From contig CADCCQ010000012.1 in assembly GCA_902799955.1 (NCBI GenBank), forward strand, positions 1 to 64,000: a stretch of 64,000 nucleotides of DNA, read 5' to 3'. A program made the translations under genes and the position numbers. Shown here piece by piece: positions 8,984-17,518 of this stretch. A model generated the notes under the pieces. The model worked only from the letters and a program-made list of their open reading frames with translations, was not told the DNA's origin and made no database searches. Source of the DNA: an uncultured bacterium (GTDB taxonomy: Bacteria; Verrucomicrobiota; Kiritimatiellia; RFP12; UBA1067). Numbering within the stretch: position 1 is the stretch's first letter; each line of letters starts with the position of its first letter.

Positions 8984-10480
8984 ATGGATTCAACTGTACT
9001 TAAACTAGGCGTCGTCACGGCGATCGCCGCCGCATTGGCGGGGTGCGGGGCCGTGCGCGACGCAAAGCGGGCGCAGAGGAATGCTGCGGACGCGATGACA
9101 GGCGCGGAGGTCCCGGGCGCGGCGCTCGACCTGAAGGGGCGCACCCTGCAGGAGCTTGTGGAGTTCGCGCACAAGAGCAGGCCGTCTATGCGGTCCGCCG
9201 CGCTGGCGGTCGAGGACGCGCGTCTGCGCCTCCGCGAGATCGCGGCGGACGCCCCGCTGGCGTCGATGACGCCGTGGAACGCGCTTTCCGCGAACGCCTC
9301 GCTAGGGTACTCCGAATCGTCGAAGACCGCGCACTGGAGCGACCTCAAGGCGAAGACCCTCAAGAGCAAGGGCACGGGCGCGCTTTCGCTCGACCTGCTG
9401 ATCTGGGACTTCGGGCGGAACGCCGCGAGCGTCCGCGCGCAGACCGAGAGCATCCTGGCCGCCGAGCTCTCCCTCGAGAAGGAGGGATACACCGTCTTCG
9501 GCGACGTGTCGACGTACTACTTCGAGCTTCTCCGCAACGAGGCGCTTGTCGAGGTCGCGATCACCAACCTCCACCAGAATGCGCAGCACCTCGCGCAGGC
9601 AGAGGACCTCTACCGCGAGGGCGAGGCGCAGCAGCTCGACGTGCTTCGCGCGAGGCTGGACATGGCGCGCGCGGCGGAGGTGCTCGTCGCGGCGTCCAAC
9701 GACGTCACGGTGGCGGGCGCGAACCTGATGGCGGCGATGGGCGTAAGCGCCGACCGCGGCGACTACCTGTCCGTGCTGGGCACGAGGGTGCCTATGCTCG
9801 CCGACAAGGCGCCGCCGGCGTTCAGGAAGACGACCTACACCGTCGAGGAGGCGTTCGACTTCGCGCGCACCAACGCCCCGTCGATGCAGATAGCGAGGGC
9901 GAAGCTGAGGGCCGCGTCGGCGCAGGTGGACCGCGCGGTCGCCGACCTGTTCCCGTCGATATCCGCGTCCGTCTCGCTGAACTGGACGGACCCTGTGTGG
10001 TACTGGCGCTGGGGCGTCAGCGCGGCGCAGACGCTGTTCACGGGCGGCAGGAAGGTGACTGCGGTCGAACGCGCGGTGGTGGCGATGAAAAGCGCGGAGA
10101 GCGACGTCCACGCCGCCGAGCAGGCGCTTTCCCGCAACCTGGGCATAGCGATCGCCGAGCGCGACAACGCCATGGAGGCGCTGCGCACGGCGATCGAGAG
10201 CGTCCGCCAGGCGAGCGAGAACCTCGACACGGTGCGCTCGCGCTTCGAGGTCGGCGACGTCTCGCGTGTCGACTTCACGGACGCGGTGTCCGCCTACGCC
10301 GAGGCGCTGGCGAGCCGCGTGAAGGCATTCTACCGCGGGCAGATGGCCGAGGCGGCGCTCTTCGAGCTGACGGGCACCGAGCCGCAGTACGTCGACGCGG
10401 CCGAGTGGGCCCGGCGCAGGGCGGAGCGCGAGAGCGCCGCGAAGTCCCGCGAGAAGTCCGAATCCAAGTCTGGGAGGTGA
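8984..10480 (+). CDS. TolC-like outer-membrane efflux lipoprotein (OEP family)
   Basis: Outer-membrane channel of a tripartite export pump. The 498-residue product starts with a lipoprotein signal (lipobox LAGC, Cys21), then the two OEP repeats of long alpha-helices and short strands, for example the LLIWDFGRNAASVRAQTESI region and its partner SAAQTLFTGGRKV. The helices are Ala/Glu/Arg rich, as in TolC/NodT proteins. The C-terminal ~30 residues are charged (EKSESKSGR). The ATG is nearly the first transcribed base. The adaptor gene begins 2 bp after the stop, with GGGAGG overlapping this gene's end, so the two are co-translated. Confidence 0.85.
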   Translation: MDSTVLKLGVVTAIAAALAGCGAVRDAKRAQRNAADAMTGAEVPGAALDLKGRTLQELVEFAHKSRPSMRSAALAVEDARLRLREIAADAPLASMTPWNALSANASLGYSESSKTAHWSDLKAKTLKSKGTGALSLDLLIWDFGRNAASVRAQTESILAAELSLEKEGYTVFGDVSTYYFELLRNEALVEVAITNLHQNAQHLAQAEDLYREGEAQQLDVLRARLDMARAAEVLVAASNDVTVAGANLMAAMGVSADRGDYLSVLGTRVPMLADKAPPAFRKTTYTVEEAFDFARTNAPSMQIARAKLRAASAQVDRAVADLFPSISASVSLNWTDPVWYWRWGVSAAQTLFTGGRKVTAVERAVVAMKSAESDVHAAEQALSRNLGIAIAERDNAMEALRTAIESVRQASENLDTVRSRFEVGDVSRVDFTDAVSAYAEALASRVKAFYRGQMAEAALFELTGTEPQYVDAAEWARRRAERESAAKSREKSESKSGR

Positions 10481-10482
10481 AG

Positions 10483-11832
10483 ATGAAGAAGTTCCTGGTG
10501 TTTCTCGTTGTCGCGGCCGCCGTCGGCGGCGCGGTTTGGTGGTTCTGGCTCAGGGGCGGCGCGGGCGCCGCCGGGAAGGGCGGCGTCGTCTACCGCCTCG
10601 CGCCGATCGTGAAGATGGACATCACGCGCACCGTCGAGGCGACGGGCAGCGTCACGCCCCGCAACAGCTCAAGCGGCATCCCCGTCGGCGCGCAGGTGAA
10701 CGGCAAGATCATCAAGCTCTTCGTCGACTACAACTCGACCGTCACCAACGGGCAGGTCGTCGCGCTCATAGACCCGCTCGTCTACGAGGCCAACTACAAG
10801 AGCGCCGTCGCGCAGCTCCACGTGAACGAGGCGAACGTCGATGTGAGGAAGGCCGCGATCAGGTCCGCCGAGGCCGCGCTCAGGTCCGCCGAGGCCGAGA
10901 TGGTGAACGCGCAGAAGATATACGACAGGAAGAAGAACCTCGTCGACAGGAACAACGCGCCCGTCGCCGATCTCGACAACGCCACCGAGGCGCTCGAGCG
11001 CGCGAAGGCGTCGGTGGACAGCGCGAAGGCGTCGGTGGTTAGCGCGAAGGCGAGCCTCGCCAGCGCGAAGGCGTCCGTCGAGCAGTCCAAGGCGACCGCG
11101 GAGAAGGCGAAGACCGACCTCGGGTACTGCACGATAGTCTCGCCGGTGGACGGCGTTGTGATCGACCGCAAGGTGGAGGAGGGCCAGACGGTCGTCTCTT
11201 CCATGAACGCGGTGCCCGTGCTGACGATCGCCGAGGACCTGAAGGTCGTGTGGGTCGAGGCGACCGTGCCCGAGGCGGACGTCGGCGACGTCAAGGTCGG
11301 GCAGAAGGTGACGTTCACCGCCGACGCCTACAACAACAGGCGCTTCACGGGCGTCGTGCGCCAGGTCCGCAAGGCCGCCGTCACGACGAACAACGTCGTG
11401 ACGTTCCCTGTGATCATCGAGGCGGACAACCCGGGCGAGATGCTGTTCCCCGGGATGACGGCGACGCTTTCGATAGAGACGGCTAGCAGGACCGGCGTCG
11501 TGGCTGTCGCGGCGGCGGCGTTCCGGTTCCGCCCGAAGGAGGAGGACCGAGCACGCGTCGGGGACGTCCCGAGGGGCAAGAAGATCTGGCTCAAGCCGCG
11601 CAACGAGGGCGACCCCATGGAGTACGTCCTCGCGAAGGAGGGCGTGAGCGACAGCTCGTTCACCGAGATCCTGGCGGAGGACGCGGCGGCTCTCGAGGGC
11701 CGCGAGGCCGTCGTCGGCTACCAGGCCGTCACGTCCGCCTCGAAGCAGGGCGACGTCGCCAACCCGTTCGCCCCGAAGTTCCCGCAGCGCAACAAGAACA
11801 AGGGGACTGCGCCCGAGCCCAGGAGAAAGTAA
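10483..11832 (+). CDS. macA: Periplasmic adaptor of a MacAB-type exporter (HlyD/MacA family)
   Basis: Links the inner-membrane ABC transporter to the TolC-like channel. It has 449 residues with an N-terminal membrane anchor (about 3-24), a split biotinyl-lipoyl domain (GAQVNGKIIKLFVDYNS and SPVDGVVIDRKVEEGQTV), and between them a long Ala/Lys/Ser-rich coiled-coil hairpin (about 105-215) with repeated SAKASV units. Beta-barrel (VWVEATVPEADVGDVKVG) and membrane-proximal domains follow. The C terminus is basic. Repeated SAKAS codons could slip in replication, but the frame is intact. The gene symbol is by family and by the downstream MacB-type pair. Confidence 0.85.
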   Translation: MKKFLVFLVVAAAVGGAVWWFWLRGGAGAAGKGGVVYRLAPIVKMDITRTVEATGSVTPRNSSSGIPVGAQVNGKIIKLFVDYNSTVTNGQVVALIDPLVYEANYKSAVAQLHVNEANVDVRKAAIRSAEAALRSAEAEMVNAQKIYDRKKNLVDRNNAPVADLDNATEALERAKASVDSAKASVVSAKASLASAKASVEQSKATAEKAKTDLGYCTIVSPVDGVVIDRKVEEGQTVVSSMNAVPVLTIAEDLKVVWVEATVPEADVGDVKVGQKVTFTADAYNNRRFTGVVRQVRKAAVTTNNVVTFPVIIEADNPGEMLFPGMTATLSIETASRTGVVAVAAAAFRFRPKEEDRARVGDVPRGKKIWLKPRNEGDPMEYVLAKEGVSDSSFTEILAEDAAALEGREAVVGYQAVTSASKQGDVANPFAPKFPQRNKNKGTAPEPRRK

Positions 11833-11835
11833 AGG

Positions 11836-12711
11836 ATGGGAAAGAACAGGAACTGCGGACAATCGACAGGACGGATGTCTACGGCGGCCATGCGGCTGGC
11901 GTATGTGCTGCCATTCGTCGTCGCACTGTCGGTCATTGCCGCGGCAGGGACTGTGCCATTGCAGGAGACAGGCGTCCGAAGGAAAGCACTTGTCGAAAAC
12001 CTGATTGGCGAAACCAGTATCTTCCTTGAATGCGGGCAATCCGATTCATGGTCTGACGTGGAAGCCATGAAGCGTCGCGGCGGCTACTCCGACAAGGAGA
12101 TGGCCGAAGCCCTTTCTGAGGTTCTGGACCGCACGACTGGGGATACGAACGCCTGGCGCGGGCGCATCCGCGCAGGGGCGGCCATTGTGCTTGGCAAGTA
12201 TGGAACGGCGGAGAACCTGCCGCTTTTGCGGAAGATTGCGCTTGCAAAGGACGATCCGGCGGCAGTTTGCGCGTATCAGTCGTATCAGCGGCTCGCGCCA
12301 TTTGATGCGATTGTCGATTTGGTCGACGAGACGTATGGCGATTCCTCCGCGAAATATTACCGTAGAATACGGGGGTTGTTCTTCCGCAGCATGGAAGCCG
12401 CCGTGGATGCCGGCAACCTCACGCCCGAACAGCGACTGCGTGTAATTGAATTCGCCAAAAGGCGCGTGGCGAAGGAGGCGGACGTTCGAGACGTGTTGGA
12501 GCTGGATGGCGTACTGTCGCGTCTTGACGGCGGCTATGCATCCAGCAGGGAGCGTGCGCTAAATATAGGGCAGGCGCTCAAAAGGGACACGGCAGTCGAT
12601 GCCGTCGAGCTGCACTGCGCAGTGGAAAGACTCAAGACGGCAAGAGACCTCATACTTGACGCAGACAGAAGGACTGCCGAAGGCGCGTCCGGGAGGGGGT
12701 TGCAGAAATGA
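11836..12711 (+). CDS. Membrane-anchored HEAT-like helical-repeat protein inserted in the export operon
   Basis: A 291-residue protein starting 3 bp after the adaptor stop. It has a hydrophobic N-terminal segment (about 19-38, signal or anchor), then helical repeats. RAGAAIVLGKYGTAENLPLL resembles a HEAT/PBS-lyase repeat. Codon use and GC are visibly less extreme than in the flanking export genes. It overlaps the next gene by ATGA (12708-12711), so the two are probably translationally coupled. No enzyme motif seen. It may be a partner or immunity-type protein for the metallopeptidase that follows; that is inference. Confidence 0.6.
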   Translation: MGKNRNCGQSTGRMSTAAMRLAYVLPFVVALSVIAAAGTVPLQETGVRRKALVENLIGETSIFLECGQSDSWSDVEAMKRRGGYSDKEMAEALSEVLDRTTGDTNAWRGRIRAGAAIVLGKYGTAENLPLLRKIALAKDDPAAVCAYQSYQRLAPFDAIVDLVDETYGDSSAKYYRRIRGLFFRSMEAAVDAGNLTPEQRLRVIEFAKRRVAKEADVRDVLELDGVLSRLDGGYASSRERALNIGQALKRDTAVDAVELHCAVERLKTARDLILDADRRTAEGASGRGLQK

Positions 12712-13439
12712 ACATTCGGTTGACGCTGGCTTGTATGTCCGCGATGGCATTATGCGGCTACGCACATGCCGTGGATGTTCGCGCCTATGTCATTGCCAAG
12801 ACAAGTGGAGAGGTCGCGGCGGACATGTCACGCGTCGAGGCGTGTATCGACGATATGAATTTCGTATATGCGCAGGTCGGGCTGAGATTCGATCTTCGAG
12901 AGTGTTCTCTGGTATTCAGCAATGAACTGTATGTCGTAGTGCGCACGAACACCACGTCGTGGACGGCACTTTGCGATTATGCGCAGAACACGGGCGGGAT
13001 CGAGTTGTATTTTGTGGGCGAGATAGCCGGGGCTCATGTCAACGCCTTCTGCACGAAGGGGGGCATAGTCATCGGTCCCGACGCGACGCCAAGGGATGTT
13101 TCGCATGAAATTGGACACGCCTGCGGGTGGAAAGACATATACGAAGCTCATGCAGGTACCGATCTTGCAGTGTCAGGGCGGGCCACGGAAGAACGGCTTC
13201 AGGAGGACTGGAGTCCTTATTATCCAAGGGGAATAACACAGGCCGAGATTATTCACCGGCTGCTTATGTACGGACGGACTGGCGATGGGCACGTGGCGAT
13301 TCCGCGTGGCGATGTGTATGGCCTGTGGTATGTAAACGTTTGGAATCCAGGTGTCCGTACATGGAGCCGGGACTGGCGGCTGTCCGCCGTGCCGGTGAGC
13401 GCATGGCACGGCATGAACCGCAACCCCACAAGTGAATGA
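12708..13439 (+). CDS. Small secreted zinc metallopeptidase (HExxHxxGxxD)
   Basis: The 243-residue product has a signal peptide (cleavage near AHA-VDV). The zincin motif HEIGHACGWKD starts at His133, with His133, His137 and Asp143 as likely zinc ligands and Glu134 as general base. HExxHxxGxxD with Asp as third ligand is known from several metzincin-like and archaemetzincin-like families. The region before it (SRVEACIDDMNFVYAQVGLRF) resembles the start of such peptidase domains. It sits between adaptor and ATPase genes of a MacAB-type exporter, with ATGA overlaps on both sides. It may process or be an exported substrate; that is inference. GC is lower than in its neighbours. Confidence 0.65.
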   Translation: MNIRLTLACMSAMALCGYAHAVDVRAYVIAKTSGEVAADMSRVEACIDDMNFVYAQVGLRFDLRECSLVFSNELYVVVRTNTTSWTALCDYAQNTGGIELYFVGEIAGAHVNAFCTKGGIVIGPDATPRDVSHEIGHACGWKDIYEAHAGTDLAVSGRATEERLQEDWSPYYPRGITQAEIIHRLLMYGRTGDGHVAIPRGDVYGLWYVNVWNPGVRTWSRDWRLSAVPVSAWHGMNRNPTSE

Positions 13440-13450
13440 CAGGTTTAGAC

Positions 13451-14191
13451 ATGGCGCATCTGATCGAGATAAGGGACCTGCGAAAGACGTATGTGATCGG
13501 CGGCGAGCCGGTGCATGCGCTCGACGGCGTCTCGCTGTCGGTGGACGAAGGCGAGTTCGTGGCGATCATGGGCTCGTCCGGCTCCGGCAAGTCCACGATG
13601 CTCAACATCCTCGGATGCCTCGACACGCCCACGAGCGGGTCGTATCTCCTCGACGGGATCGAGGTCGCCGCGCGGTCGCGCTCCGAGCTGGCCCGCATCA
13701 GGTGCCGCAAGCTCGGCTTCGTGTTCCAGAACTTCAACCTCCTGCCGAGGACCAGCGCGCTTGAGAACGTGGAGCTCCCCGACCTCTACATGGGCAGGAT
13801 GTCGCGCGGCGAGCGGAGGCGGCGCGCCATGCAGCTCCTCGACCGCGTCGGCCTCGGCGGCCGCCACCTCCACACACCCGCGCAGCTCTCCGGCGGACAG
13901 CAGCAGCGCGTCGCCATAGCGCGCGCGCTCATGAACAGCCCGCCCGTCGTCTTCGCCGACGAGCCGACCGGCAACCTCGACACGAAGAGCTCCATCGAGA
14001 TCATGAACCTCTTCACGGAGCTCTCCAACGAGGGCATAACGATAGTCATGGTCACGCACGAGGACGACATCGCGTCCTACGCGAAGCGCCACGTCGTCAT
14101 GCGCGACGGGAAGGTGATGCGCGACGACGGCGGCGGGCCGAAGAAGACCCAGGACGAGGTCGCGCGCCTCGTGAAGGAGGCGCTGTCGTGA
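13451..14191 (+). CDS. macB: ABC transporter ATPase of MacAB/LolD type
   Basis: Energises the tripartite exporter. It has Walker [11 protein letters not shown]-loop VFQNFNLLP, signature LSGGQQQR, Walker B VVFADEPT and switch histidine VTHEDD. The N-terminal pattern [11 protein letters not shown] starts just after ATG 13451, which has an AGG 7 bp upstream. ATG 13436 overlaps the previous stop (ATGA) and would add five residues, so coupling is possible. The ATPase and permease are separate genes here, whereas E. coli MacB is a fusion. The next gene overlaps by GTGA at 14188-14191. Confidence 0.88.
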   Translation: MAHLIEIRDLRKTYVIGGEPVHALDGVSLSVDEGEFVAIMGSSGSGKSTMLNILGCLDTPTSGSYLLDGIEVAARSRSELARIRCRKLGFVFQNFNLLPRTSALENVELPDLYMGRMSRGERRRRAMQLLDRVGLGGRHLHTPAQLSGGQQQRVAIARALMNSPPVVFADEPTGNLDTKSSIEIMNLFTELSNEGITIVMVTHEDDIASYAKRHVVMRDGKVMRDDGGGPKKTQDEVARLVKEALS

Positions 14192-15414
14192 GCTTCGTTA
14201 CGATATTCAAGGTCGCGATCCGCTCGCTTGGCCGCAACCCGATCAGGTCGTTCCTCTCCTGCCTCGGCATAGGGATCGGAATCGTCGCCGTCATCCTCGC
14301 GATGGCGATCGGCGAGGGCGCGAAGTCGATGATGGTCAAGCAGATCTCCTCGATGGGCAACAACCTGATGATGGTGTTCCCCGAGAGGCGCAGCCAGGGG
14401 CCGGTCTCCGGCGGCATGGGGCAGGGCCAGACGATGACGGCGGACGACGCGGAGGCCGTCAAGAAGCAGCTCTCCCACCTCATACAGGGCGTCAGCCCGC
14501 AGGTGAGGACGAACGTCCAGATGATGTACGGCGCGAGGAACTGGGCCGGAAACGTGCAGGGCGTGTCGACTGACATCCTCCTCATCAGCAACTGGACGGT
14601 GGCGGAGGGGCGGTTCTTCACGGAGGACGAGGAGCGCCGCTCCTCCAGGGTGTGCGCGATCGGCTCGACCGTCCGCGCCAACCTCTTCGGCGAGGAGGAC
14701 CCCATCGGCAAGACGCTGAGGCTCAGGAACATGACGTTCAAGATCATCGGCGTGCTAGGCTCCAAGGGCGCGAACAACTGGGGGCAGGACCAGGACGACG
14801 TGGTCATGGCGCCGTACACGAGCGTCCAGCGCTATCTCCAGCGCTCGAAGTTCCGGACGATCAACATGATGAACCTCTCGCTCGTCTCGATGGACGACCT
14901 GGAGGAGGCGAAGCGCGAGGTCTCGGCGCTCCTCAGGCAGCGCCACCACCTCGCCGACTGGCAGGACAACGACTTCGAGACGCGCGACACGACGGAGATC
15001 ATGAACACGATCGGCTCGGTGACGGACATCGTCGGGAAGCTGCTGCTCATCTTCTCCGTGATCACGCTTGTCGTCGGCGGCATAGGCATCATGAACATCA
15101 TGCTGGTGTCGGTGACGGAGCGCATCAAGGAGATCGGGCTGAGGATGTCGATAGGCGCGACGCCGGCGAACATCCTCGTCCAGTTCTGCCTGGAGGCGAT
15201 AGTCCTCTCGACCGTGGGCGGCGCGGCAGGCGTCGCGCTCGGCGTCGGGGCCTCGCACGTTGTCGGCAAGGCGGCCGGGTGGCCCGTCCTCGTCGAGCTG
15301 TCGTCCGCCGGATACGCGTTCGCCATCTCGTCGGTCGTCGGGCTGTTCTTCGGGTTCTACCCGGCGTACCGCGCCTCGAAGCTCAACCCGATAGACTGCC
15401 TGAGGTACGAGTGA
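14188..15414 (+). CDS. macB: MacB-type permease (FtsX family)
   Basis: Inner-membrane subunit, 408 residues. One transmembrane helix lies near the N terminus (about 25-45, LGIGIGIVAVILAMAIGEGA), followed by a MacB periplasmic core domain (about 50-270), then three C-terminal helices from LLIFSVITLVVGGIGIMNIM onward, with the family motif ERIKEIGLRMSIGA. GTG start 14188 overlaps the ATPase stop. The complex drives export of macrolide-like compounds, lipids or peptides; the substrate is unknown. It ends 55 bp before the fucose genes with no terminator seen, so read-through is possible. Confidence 0.87.
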   Translation: MSFVTIFKVAIRSLGRNPIRSFLSCLGIGIGIVAVILAMAIGEGAKSMMVKQISSMGNNLMMVFPERRSQGPVSGGMGQGQTMTADDAEAVKKQLSHLIQGVSPQVRTNVQMMYGARNWAGNVQGVSTDILLISNWTVAEGRFFTEDEERRSSRVCAIGSTVRANLFGEEDPIGKTLRLRNMTFKIIGVLGSKGANNWGQDQDDVVMAPYTSVQRYLQRSKFRTINMMNLSLVSMDDLEEAKREVSALLRQRHHLADWQDNDFETRDTTEIMNTIGSVTDIVGKLLLIFSVITLVVGGIGIMNIMLVSVTERIKEIGLRMSIGATPANILVQFCLEAIVLSTVGGAAGVALGVGASHVVGKAAGWPVLVELSSAGYAFAISSVVGLFFGFYPAYRASKLNPIDCLRYE

Positions 15415-15469
15415 GACCGCCCAGGAGGAGAATCTAACCGCAAAGGGAAACGAAGGGAAGGAAGTAAAG

Positions 15470-16288
15470 ATGGACAGCAAGCTGTACATAAACCCGCCGC
15501 TCGTCAATAGGGCGTACGACTGGAAGCGGGGGCCGCAGCCGAAGACGCGCAGGGACCTGGACAGGTTCTTCAAGTCGGCGCCGATCGAGCGCGTCAAGGA
15601 GCAGATATGCGAGATGGGCCGCCGCATATACAACAAGGGCTACACCGACGGCAACGGCGGCAACATATCGGTCAGGGTCGGCGAGGACCTCATCCTCTGC
15701 ACGCCGACGCTGTGCTGCAAGGGCTTCATGCAGCCGAAGGACATCTGCCTCGTCGACATGAACGCCGGCCAGCTCTGCGGGTACCGCCCGCGCACCAGCG
15801 AGGTCAAGGTGCACATCGCGATGATGAAGGCGACAGGCATGAACGCGTGCATGCACTGCCACCCGCCGCACTGCAACGCGTTCATCTTCGCGGGGATCGT
15901 CCCGCCGAACGGCGTCAACCCCGAGGCCGACATCTTCCTGAACCAGATACCGCTCGCGCCGTACGGGACGCCCGGCACGGACGAGGTCGCGGCGAACGTC
16001 GCCGAGGCCGCGAAGAAGTCGAACGTCGTGTTCATGGAGAACCACGGCATCGTCTGCGGCGGACGCGACGTCGAGGAGGCGGAGTGGTTCGCCGAGAACG
16101 CCGACGCGTACTGCCAGGTGCTCCTGCTCGCCGCCGGGCACGGCGCACCGGTCCAGCAGGTCGGCAGGAAGTCCGTCGAGGACTTCCTCGCCATCCGCCG
16201 CGCGATGGGCCTCGCCGTCCCCGAGGGGCAGAAGCTCTACAACACAAACCGCTTCAACGGCTACACAATGAAGAAGGCCGGCAAGTAG
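15470..16288 (+). CDS. fucA: Class II aldolase, probable L-fuculose-phosphate aldolase
   Basis: Cleaves L-fuculose 1-phosphate to dihydroxyacetone phosphate and L-lactaldehyde. The 272-residue product contains the class II aldolase/adducin signatures: TDGNGGNISVR for phosphate binding, MHCHPPHCNAF with the paired zinc-binding histidines, and FMENHGIVCGG with a third histidine. It is about 55 residues longer than E. coli FucA because of an N-terminal extension, so rhamnulose-phosphate or another substrate is not excluded. The next gene is a close FucO match, which supports the fucose role. The fucose isomerase and fuculokinase genes are not in the window. GAAGGGAAGGAAG precedes ATG 15470. Confidence 0.8.
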   Translation: MDSKLYINPPLVNRAYDWKRGPQPKTRRDLDRFFKSAPIERVKEQICEMGRRIYNKGYTDGNGGNISVRVGEDLILCTPTLCCKGFMQPKDICLVDMNAGQLCGYRPRTSEVKVHIAMMKATGMNACMHCHPPHCNAFIFAGIVPPNGVNPEADIFLNQIPLAPYGTPGTDEVAANVAEAAKKSNVVFMENHGIVCGGRDVEEAEWFAENADAYCQVLLLAAGHGAPVQQVGRKSVEDFLAIRRAMGLAVPEGQKLYNTNRFNGYTMKKAGK

Positions 16289-16342
16289 CGCCGGACCGCG
16301 AATCATCAACGAACAGACAACCAAGGAAAGGACAAAAGGAAA

Positions 16343-17488
16343 ATGAACAGGATAATACTCAACGAAACGTCGTACCACGGCGCGGGCGCCATCGGCGCGA
16401 TCGCCGCGGAGCTCGCCGCGCGCGGCCTCAAGAAGCCGATCGTCTTCACCGACCCCGACCTCGTCAAGTTCGGCGTCGCGAAGAAGGTGACCGACCTCCT
16501 CGCCAAGGCCAAGGTCAAGTTCGAGATGTACACCGACATCAAGGCCAACCCGACGATCGAGAACGTCAAGAACGGCGTCAAGGCGTTCAGGAAGGCGAAG
16601 GCCGACTCCATCATCGCGATCGGCGGCGGCTCGTCGATGGACACCGCCAAGGCCGTCGGCATAATCATGGCCAACCCGAAGTTCGCCGACGTGCGCTCCC
16701 TCGAGGGCTGCGCCCCGACGACGAAGCCCTCCAAGCCGATCTTCGCCGTACCCACCACCGCCGGCACCGCCGCGGAGGTGACGATCAACTACGTCATCAC
16801 CGACGTCGAGAAGAAGCGCAAGTTCGTCTGCGTCGACCCCCACGACATCCCCGTCGTCGCGTTCGTCGACCCAGACATGATGTCCTCCATGCCCAAGGGC
16901 CTCACCGCCTTCACCGGCATGGACGCGCTCACCCATGCCATCGAGGGCTACATCACCAAGGCCGCGTGCCCGATGACGGACATGATGCACCTCGAGGCGA
17001 TCCGCCTCATCTCGCTCCACCTCCGCGACGCAGTGGCGAACAAGCCGTCCGGCCGCGAGGGCATGGCGCTCGGCCAGTACATCGCCGGCATGGGCTTCTC
17101 CAACGTCGGCCTCGGCATCGACCACTCGATGGCGCACGGGCTCTCCGCGCTCTACGACATGCCGCACGGCAAGGCGTGCGCGATACTCCTGCCGACGGCC
17201 ATGAAGTTCAACGCCACGAAGACCGGCGACAAGTACCGCAAGATCGCAATCGCGATGGGCGTGAAGGGCGCCGACAAGATGCCCCTCGCCGAGGCGCGCA
17301 AGGCGGCGATCGCGGCGGTCGAGAAGCTCTCCAAGGACGTCGGGATCCCGCCGGACCTGAAGGGCGTGCTGAAGGCCGAGGACGTGCAGTTCCTCTCCGA
17401 GAGCGCGTACGCCGACGCATGCCGCCCGGGCAACCCGCGCGACTGCACGGTCAAGGACATCGCGAAGCTCTACAAGTCGCTCATGTAG
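16343..17488 (+). CDS. fucO: Lactaldehyde reductase (iron-dependent alcohol dehydrogenase)
   Basis: Reduces L-lactaldehyde from the aldolase to 1,2-propanediol with NADH, recycling NAD under anaerobic conditions. The 381 residues match E. coli FucO in length and nearly block for block from memory: start MNRIILNET, AIGGGSSMDTAKA for the nucleotide, PTTAGTAAEVTINYVITD, FVCVDPHDIP, and the iron ligands Asp194, His198, His261 and His275, each shifted by two from the E. coli numbers. The Shine-Dalgarno AGGAAAGGACAAAAGG is strong. It lies 54 bp after the aldolase and 30 bp before the fucosidase, as expected for one operon. Confidence 0.93.
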   Translation: MNRIILNETSYHGAGAIGAIAAELAARGLKKPIVFTDPDLVKFGVAKKVTDLLAKAKVKFEMYTDIKANPTIENVKNGVKAFRKAKADSIIAIGGGSSMDTAKAVGIIMANPKFADVRSLEGCAPTTKPSKPIFAVPTTAGTAAEVTINYVITDVEKKRKFVCVDPHDIPVVAFVDPDMMSSMPKGLTAFTGMDALTHAIEGYITKAACPMTDMMHLEAIRLISLHLRDAVANKPSGREGMALGQYIAGMGFSNVGLGIDHSMAHGLSALYDMPHGKACAILLPTAMKFNATKTGDKYRKIAIAMGVKGADKMPLAEARKAAIAAVEKLSKDVGIPPDLKGVLKAEDVQFLSESAYADACRPGNPRDCTVKDIAKLYKSLM

Positions 17489-17518
17489 TCCCGCGTTCCG
17501 GGAATGGAGGTGGAAGAG

